A stretch of DNA of 64,000 bases from Saprolegnia diclina VS20 (lineage: Eukaryota > Oomycota > Saprolegniomycetes > Saprolegniales > Saprolegniaceae), in assembly GCF_000281045.1 (NCBI RefSeq), contig NW_008246092.1:243098-307097 (forward strand), given 5' to 3'. The notes under the pieces are model-generated. The model ran no database searches. It was not told the DNA's origin and saw only the letters and a list, made by a program, of their open reading frames with translations. Shown piece after piece: positions 57,601 to 64,000 of the stretch. Every line of letters starts with the position of its first letter. Positions within the stretch are counted from its first letter, which is position 1. The position numbers and the translations under genes were made by a program.

Positions 57601-60223
57601 GCCTCAAGCACGGCTTGCGCAAAATGGAGACTGTTGGCAAAACGTACTTTGCCTGCGCTGGGCTCCAAGACAGCGAGAAGGGCCGCGAGGCTGCGATCCG
57701 GACCGCGGCCATGGCACACGAAATGATGGTCTACCTACATTCCCAAAACATATGTTTACGAGTGATAGGCGGTCGTGGCCAAGTGCAAGGCCAGCAGCGG
57801 CAACGGCATCCGCATTCGGATCGGCATTCACTCGGGGCGCGTCATTAGCGGGCTCGTGGGCATGAAGAAGCAGCAGTTTTCGCTCTTTGGCGACACAGTC
57901 AACACGGCCTCGCGCATGCAAAGCACAGGAATTACGGGCCACATCCAGCTCTCGCAGGTCGCCCATCTCAACCAGTCGTATGCGGCAACTATGGTGGCAT
58001 TAGATGACATTTGAGAAGATCCGCAGCGACTTTCACTTTGAAGAACGCACGGTGGAAGCCAAGGGCAAAGGTCAAATGAAGACCTTCTTGCTCGGCCGCC
58101 CGACGACCGCACTCGCCGAGCGTGCGTGCCGTGGGCATTGGGACGCGGGCAAGCACGTCGAGTCGCGTCGTGTGAGCATTCCCAATATGCGCGAACCCAC
58201 CGAGTAGGTCCTTTTTGAAATCGGTATAATGCCGTATCACGCCGTTCGGTAGAAGCGCACAGTGTCTGCGAGCGATCGCAACTCGCTGCATCGAGTCGCT
58301 CCAGCGCACGTTCGACTGCGTCCGCGAGCCGCCAAGCGCCGCCAACGAGAGCATTGCGGCCAAGGAGCTCGAGATGAAGTCGCAGATCGACTTGCGCTGG
58401 CTGCATTTCAAGGACGCTGCGTACGAAATAGCCTACCTGCGGGCGATCGTGGTCGAGCACCGCGCGGGGTACTGCTTGCTGATGAAACCTTGTCGAGGTG
58501 CGAGGATCTTGACTAGGACGCGCCGCACGGTACTGGCCCTTGGCGTCTACATACTCTACGCAGTGCTCCGCGACGTCCTCCATGACGCTTACGTGACGAC
58601 GTGCGCGTCGTGCCACAGCTACATGTAGCCACAACGTTATATGAGGTGCACTGATACGGTGTAGGGTTGCGTTTCAATTCGCGCGCGCCGCGGTTGTCGT
58701 GCTCATCGCGTGGTATGAGTACAGCGAGTACCACGCGAAGCGCAAGCTGTCGTCGCTGGTCGTGCCAGACGGCGTCATGCGCGCGTCGCACCGCCAGAAC
58801 CACCGGCTATTGGTCTTATACGTTTTGATCGCGGTCGTCCTCTTCATGCCCAACCTCCTTCGGTAGAGTCTTTGCTTCTTTGTGTGTTTTCGACGTATCG
58901 ATGTAGCTGGATATCGGAGCAAGCGAGCATTCTCTACTCGTACCTCTGCCTCGACATCATCATTGTCATGTTCCTTGCGTCGTTCGGCGGCTCGCTCTTG
59001 TACCCATCCGTGCTGCTCATCAACAGTCTTCTCGTGAGCGGCAGCGGCATTATCTACTTTGTACTACGTTCATCTGGAGGATATACCTCGAACACTATTT
59101 CTAGACGCTGCAGCTCAACTACGAATCGTCCACGATATCGGACGCCGAGAAGCTGCGCATTTACCCACTCGCGATCACGCTCTTTATCGGTCTCTCGAAC
59201 GTCATGGCCCGGCGCGACAACGAGTTTTTCGGACGCCGCAAGTACTGGCTCCAGACGCGCACGCAGCTCGAGACCAAGAAAGCCGACCAAATGCTCTACA
59301 AAATGCTTCCGCAGTCGCTCGTGACGCAGCTCAAGGACGGGGACACGGTCTGCGACCAGCACCATCACGTCCGTGCCATGCATTGGGGTACACTGGGAGC
59401 TTAGAGCACTGAATAGGTGGGGATCCTCTTCTCCGACATCAAAGGGTTTACCTCGATCGCGGCGCGCGCCGACACGGACAAGGTCGTCCACATTCTCGAC
59501 TCGCTCTTCACGGCGTTCGACAAGCTCACCGAGAAGCACGGTCGGTCCTCAAATGATTGTGCAAGTCGGACAGATTGTCTGACATGGGTGCAGGCGTTTT
59601 CAAAGTCCAAACGATTGGGGACGCGTATGTGATCGTGTCGGGCTTGCCGTATGCAGACGTGAGCCTCAATACGGTCTCAACAAATGACCTGAAAGCCCAA
59701 GTGCTGAGCCGGTCGACGTTCGACGACGGGTCGGGCTCCAAAGGCGCGCCCAAGTCTCTGGACACCACGTCGACGCACCTCCGGAACCTCATTCGCATGG
59801 CGAGCGATATGCAAGAGGAGGTCAAGAAGGTGAATGACCCCAACAGCGGCGAGCCGCTCCAGATGCGCATCGGCATTCACCTCGGGAGCATCATTGCCGG
59901 CGTCATTGGCACGTCCACGCTGCGCTACGACATGTGGGGACCCGACGTGCTCACGGGCAATGAGATGGAGACCAACGGAGTGCCCGGGCGCATCCTCGTC
60001 TCCCAGGACGTGCAGCACGAGGTCCGCCCGACACGAGAGCCGCCTCCTCACTACTGTGTTTGTGTAGGCAAGTGTCTGCCCGGATCTGGCCTTTGAGTTC
60101 CACAAGAACATTGATTTTACCAACGCCAACCTCGACACATACCTCGTCGACTACATCTCTGGCGACGCGACGCTCCAAACGCCGTCGACCCCGACCGGGT
60201 CAACGAAAAACACGGCGTTTTAG
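51630..60223 (+). CDS. P4-type ATPase fused to two class III cyclase domains (alveolate-type guanylyl cyclase)
   Basis: About 35 short introns; roughly 2,250-2,350 residues. The N-terminal half is a phospholipid flippase. [13 protein letters not shown] leads; DGES codons are at 52239-52250. PISL is in membrane helix 4 ([13 protein letters not shown]), and DKTGT has its Asp at 53133-53135 with an intron inside the next Gly codon. MLTGDKDET starts at 54512 and GDGGND at 55225-55242. After the ATPase helices come six more membrane segments, then a cyclase domain (57.43-57.97 kb), a further six-segment block (58.5-59.1 kb) and a second cyclase domain (59.42-60.1 kb). Domain 1 has METVGK, plus Asn and Arg of the [11 protein letters not shown] site. 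Domain 2 has both metal Asp residues ([14 protein letters not shown]) but Leu and Glu in place of that Asn and Arg. Together they make one complementary GTP-cyclizing site. Predicted role: membrane cGMP synthesis coupled to lipid flipping or sensing. Confidence 0.88.
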
Positions 60224-60596
60224 CACCGCCCAATCTGCATATCGTATTTAATCTTGTGTTTTCTAGTCTTCATAGTATGACATTATGTTGCTACATGAAC
60301 GTCTAAGCTAATTCGTCTGTACTCCCATTTCGACGTGTCCTTTCAGCGGCGTCGAGCAAAGCGACGTCGCTCAGCGTGCCACGTCAGGCGTGCGAGGGAC
60401 CAGTAGGTCAGCGATAAATATGCATGCCTTTGTGGGAGCGTTTTTTCGACTTTCAGAGAAGACATTACAAACATAGAGGTAAAAATATGCAATTGGGTCG
60501 CGCACCTTTTCCGGATCTGGCCCCGACCAATCACTGGGGTCTGTACATCCGGATACGGCGTTGGCTCGCGATGAATGGTCATCTACAAATTGGGCC
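60224..60596. promoter_or_regulatory. CEBPZ upstream region with CCGGATAC site
   Basis: The 373 bp hold no gene. CCGGATCT at 60511-60518 and CCGGATAC at 60549-60556 lie 41-86 bp before the ATG. TCATCTACAAATT at about 60579-60591 resembles the oomycete initiator/flanking-promoter consensus (TCAYTYYNCAWTTT) with one base missing. Confidence 0.45.
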
Positions 60597-63500
60597 ATGG
60601 GCAACAACAAGAAGGGACCGAAGAAGGCTGCGGGTGGCGCCAAGCCCGCGCCGGCGACGGCCAAGCCTGTCCATGCCAAGAAGCAGGATGCGCCCAAGGG
60701 TAAGCCGCAGCAGAAGCCCGCGCAGCCCAAGGGTCAGCCGCAGCAGAAGCCCGCGCAGCCCAAGGTCCAGCTGCAGCAGAAGTCCGCGCAGCCCAAGGGA
60801 AAGCCGCAGCAGCAGCAGGCCCAGCCCAAGACCCAGCAAAAGACACACGAGAAGAAGGGTGCTGCGACGCCGAACGCAAAGCAGGGCAAGCCAACGACGC
60901 CAGTGGCCAAGTCGGGCAAGAAGGGTCACATTGTTGTCGAGGCCGAAGACACGCAGCCCAACGAAAAGCTCGCGCTCATGCTCAAGAACATGAAGGACAA
61001 CGCCGTCGCGTGGCACTTGGCCGTCAAGCCGCTCTCGGCGAGCAAGGCGACAAACGATGCGCCCAAGTACAAGCCCAACGACCCGATTGTTGAGGAGAAG
61101 CGCAAGCTGGCCGAGTCGGCCATGGAGAAGCAGCTTAAGGCGCTCGAGTCCAAGGGCAGCCTCTCGAGCGACGACAAGTACCTCAAGACGATGATGAAGT
61201 CCGGTACGTTGGCCGATCGAATCGCTGCAACGACGCTCGCGATCCAGGGGTCGCCGATCCACAACCTCCAGCGCCTCAGCCAGCTCGTGACGATGGCTAA
61301 GAACAAGTCGCGCCGCGAGTCGCAAATGGCCGTCGACTCGCTCAAGGATCTCTTCCTCAACAACCTCCTTCCCGACCGTAAGCTCCATTTCTTCCACCAG
61401 CAGCCGCTGCACCGCCCCGACGCGACCTTGCAGCACCTCGTCATCTGGTACTTTGAGCACTGCATCAAGATGGCCTTCTCGCAGCTCATCGCGGTGCTCT
61501 CCAACGGCATGAACGACGCCATCGACGTGCACAAGCGCGCGTGCATCCGCGCCGTCGTTGCGCTCCTCACGGAAAAGCCCGAGCAAGAAGCGGTCTTGCT
61601 CTCGATGCTGGTCAACAAGCTCGGCGATCCCGAGCGCAAGATCGCGGCCTACGTGCTGCACCAGCTCCAGGAGCTGCTCAAGACGCACCCGGTCATGAAG
61701 CGCGTTGTCGTGTCGGACGTCGAGCGGCTCTTGACGCGCACCAAGGTCACGGAGCGCACCAAGTACAACGCCGTGCTCTTCTTGAACCAGCTGTATCTGG
61801 ACGCCAAGGACAAGACGCTGGCGACCCACCTCATTAAGGTCTACTTTGGCCTCTTCACAAAGGAAGTTCACCGCACGGGCTCGGAAGCCGGTGGTCTCGA
61901 GCGCAAGCTCCTCTCGGCGCTGCTTGTCGGCGTCAACCGCTCGTTCCCGTACGCCGAGTGCACGTCGGCGGACTTTCAGTCGGAGATCGACACCATGTTC
62001 CGCGTGGTCCACACGGTACGAGACAATAGTGTCCATTGTTGCGTGTATTTAGCCTCGACCTAGGCGCATTTTAGCACAAGTGTCCAAGCGCTCATGCTGC
62101 TCTTCCAAGTCATGAACTCGACCACCTCGGTGCCCGACCGCTTCTACACGGCCTTGTACGCCAAGCTCTTGGACCCCAAGGTACAATTGGTTGCGCTGGA
62201 GTCTATGGTGGCTAATCGCACGCGACGCGTAGCTCCCGACGACCTCCAAGCACACCATGTTTTTGAACGTCCTCTTCCGCGCCATGAAGTCGGACGTCTC
62301 GCCCGCGCGCGTCAATGCGATGATCAAGCGCCTCCTGCAAGTCGCCTATACGATGGCGCCGGCCTTTGCGTGTGCTTCGCTCTACCTCGTGTCGCAGGTC
62401 ATGGCCCACAACCCGCGCCTCCGCGGTATGATCGACATGGCCGAAGCCAGCGATGTGAGCGTCGTGGCCACCGACGCGACGGCCGTCACCAAGGCTACCA
62501 ATGACGACGATGACGAAGATGAAGAGACGGCGTCGGACGACAATGCGACTGAAAATGTCCCAGAAGAAGACGACGCCGACTTGGCGGCGGAGCGGGATCG
62601 CTCGGCGGCACTGCTTGCGGCCATGGGGCTCGACGGCGCGGACGCGGTGGCCGAGCGCCAGACCACGTCGCAGGCCGGTGTCGCGACGGTGTACGACGCC
62701 AAGAAGCGCAACCCGTTGTACGCCGGCGCGGACAATGCGTGCCTCTGGGAGCTGCAGCCGTTCCTGCAGCACTACCACCCGTCCGTGGCCACGTTTGCCA
62801 AGCAGCTGCTCGAGGGCCAGATCGTCTACAGCGGCGACCCGCTCACGGACTTCACGCTCACAACCTTCTTTGACAAGTTTGTCAACAAGAAGCCCAAGGC
62901 CAAAGACGGGCCGCACCAGCGTGGCGTCGCGGCGCCGTCGGCGATGGCCAGCATGTACTCGGAGGAGTTCCAAAACCAAGACGAAGGTACGCCATGTCGA
63001 TGCAACGACAGAGTTCCTGATGATGACATCGTAGGCAACGTCGAGGAGAGCGACAAGTTCTTCTACACGTTCTTCAAGGAGCGTCTCAAGCGCAAGCCCA
63101 AGAAGGCCAAGAAGGAGCCCAAGGACGGCGACGCCTCGGAAGACGACGAGTACGAGGCCTTTGCCACGCAGTTGGCCGAGGGGCTTATGCAAGACAACGA
63201 TGACGAAGACGTCGACATGGACGACTGGAGCGGGCCGGAGGACAGCGAGGACGACGAGGACGCGGAGGACGCGGACCCGAGCGAGCTCCTCGCGAATGAG
63301 TTCCCCGACTCGGACTCGGACGCGTCGGAAGTTGATGACGAAGAGCTGCTCATGACCAACGGCCACTCGCTCGCCGACGACGCCGACGACTTTATGGACG
63401 ACGACGATGACGAGGACGATGACGAGGACGATGACATGGACGATGACGAGGATGACGAGGATGACGAGGATGACATGGTATTCCAAGAAGACAAGACGGC

Positions 63501-63645
63501 CAAATTTGCTGCCAAGTCCAAGAAGGGCGCGGCGCCGGACCGAAAGCGCAAGTCGCCGTTCGCGTCCGCGGACGACTACCTCGATCAGATTGCCGAGCTC
63601 GAGGCCACTGCGCGGTCGTCCAAGTCCAAAAAGCCCCGCAAGTAA
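60597..63645 (+). CDS. CEBPZ: CEBPZ/Mak21/Noc1-like ribosome-biogenesis factor
   Basis: Nucleolar factor for 60S subunit assembly and export, acting with Noc2. Four exons with introns at about 62016-62062, 62180-62232 and 62986-63034. The Met at 60597 opens MGNNKKGPKK and a Lys/Pro/Gln-rich tail of about 100 residues. The CBF/Mak21 helical-repeat core follows (DRIAATTLAIQGSPIHNLQ, LKDLFLNNLLPDRKL, IWYFEHCIK, YVLHQLQELLKTHP, then FLNVLFRAMKSDV and ACASLYLVSQVM). The typical NPLYAGADNACLWELQPFLQHYHPSV box (given as landmarks only: NPLYAGA and HYHPSV) is near 62710-62790. The C-terminus has very acidic tracts and a basic nuclear-localization end. About 975 residues. Confidence 0.92.
60690..60834 (+). 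repeat. Tandem KxQPQQKPAQPK-type repeat in CEBPZ N-terminus
   Basis: About four copies of a 36-bp unit encoding Lys-Gly-[KQ]-Pro-Gln-Gln-Lys-Pro-Ala-Gln-Pro-Lys, with a few changes between copies. Nearly identical DNA in the first copies suggests recent tandem duplication. Confidence 0.75.
63394..63478 (+). repeat. Asp/Glu-rich tract encoded by GAC/GAT/GAG repeats
   Basis: A run of some 28 acidic residues interrupted only by Met, encoded by a GAYGAx triplet-type repeat. Acidic tails of this kind are common in Mak21 homologues. Confidence 0.8.
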
Positions 63646-63892
63646 ATCTCCTAATCACTACTACACTATATAATTCGACGCACATACCCATTGCCCGCTT
63701 GGAGTCGGCGCGCACAAGCATGACGTCAGTTTGGCAGGTGCTCATAACTGCGCGACAATCACACTTGCATCCGAGGGCTCACGCGGCTCGGTGCCAAAGG
63801 TACTGAAGCAAACTTGAATCGGATCATATAGTTAGATAGCACTCCCAACACGCAACTGGACCACCTCTCGGTGTCGTGCGGGGTGTTGGCTC

Positions 63893-64000
63893 TTAGGGCT
63901 TGGCGGCTTCGTTCATCTGATCGGCCTGGATCGCCGTGATGGCGATCGTTGTGACAATGTCGCCGACCGTCGCGCCGCGGCTGAGGTCGTTGACGGGCTT
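63893..64000 (-). CDS. pta: Phosphate acetyltransferase, C-terminal end (continues past window)
   Basis: Only the last 35 codons are in the window, ending at a stop at 63893. They read [20 protein letters not shown], then ITAIQADQ, the conserved C-terminus of phosphotransacetylase (acetyl-CoA plus phosphate to acetyl phosphate plus CoA). The enzyme is known in some oomycetes and other protists, where it pairs with acetate kinase. The rest lies outside the window. The gene converges on CEBPZ with 247 bp between the stops. Confidence 0.75.
   Translation of the reverse strand, partial: KPVNDLSRGATVGDIVTTIAITAIQADQMNEAAKP

Noticed and set aside
60579-62036. Minus-strand open frame of 485 codons opposite CEBPZ
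   Set aside because: Leu/Gly/Arg-rich mirror of the repeats in the real gene.

Overview
The window looks like nuclear DNA of an oomycete, most likely of the Saprolegnia/Aphanomyces/Achlya group. Reasons: a GC-rich, compact, intron-containing eukaryotic layout; very short introns (mostly about 40-70 bp, GTACG-like donors, TAG acceptors); a secreted two-domain elicitin-like protein, a family known mainly from oomycetes; and a large set of flagellar genes. The species is inferred, not shown. Gene models were spliced by eye, so exon borders are approximate.

Layout. 1-5 kb: end of a coiled-coil protein, a divergent pair of paralogous four-pass membrane proteins, and fructose-1,6-bisphosphatase (minus). 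5-13.6 kb: BUD13 and a C9orf78/TLS1-like splicing protein head to tail, a mitochondrial oxoglutarate/dicarboxylate-type carrier, riboflavin kinase (minus), a PDZ-Tubby protein and a trypsin-fold protease-like protein whose nucleophile position is Cys (minus). 13.7-15.6 kb: elicitin-like protein, a 210-bp assembly gap, and a triple C2HC zinc-finger protein. 15.6-30.1 kb (minus): one complete axonemal dynein heavy chain of about 4,560 residues. 30.8-42.2 kb: a basic Cys/His-motif protein, STRAP WD40, a RIIa plus EF-hand protein (minus), a mitochondrial PPR protein, a Rab GTPase, a CCP5-type carboxypeptidase and a kinesin-9 (minus). 42.7-50.3 kb: RNA uracil-C5 methyltransferase, SelO pseudokinase and two tandem secreted lactonase-type beta-propellers (minus). 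51.6-60.2 kb: a giant P4-ATPase fused to two class III cyclase domains. 60.6-64 kb: the ribosome-biogenesis factor CEBPZ/Mak21 and the end of a phosphate acetyltransferase (minus).

Themes. Several genes fit flagellar motility or ciliary trafficking (dynein, kinesin-9, RIIa/EF-hand, CCP5 tubulin deglutamylase, PDZ-Tubby, C2HC fingers); another group fits RNA processing (BUD13, C9orf78-like, PPR, TrmA-like, CEBPZ). The most striking gene is the P4-ATPase/guanylyl-cyclase fusion, the architecture known from ciliates and apicomplexans, here in a stramenopile; its two cyclase halves carry complementary catalytic residues in the inverted order. A second signal is an eight-base motif, CCGGATAC/GTATCCGG, clustered just upstream of several genes.
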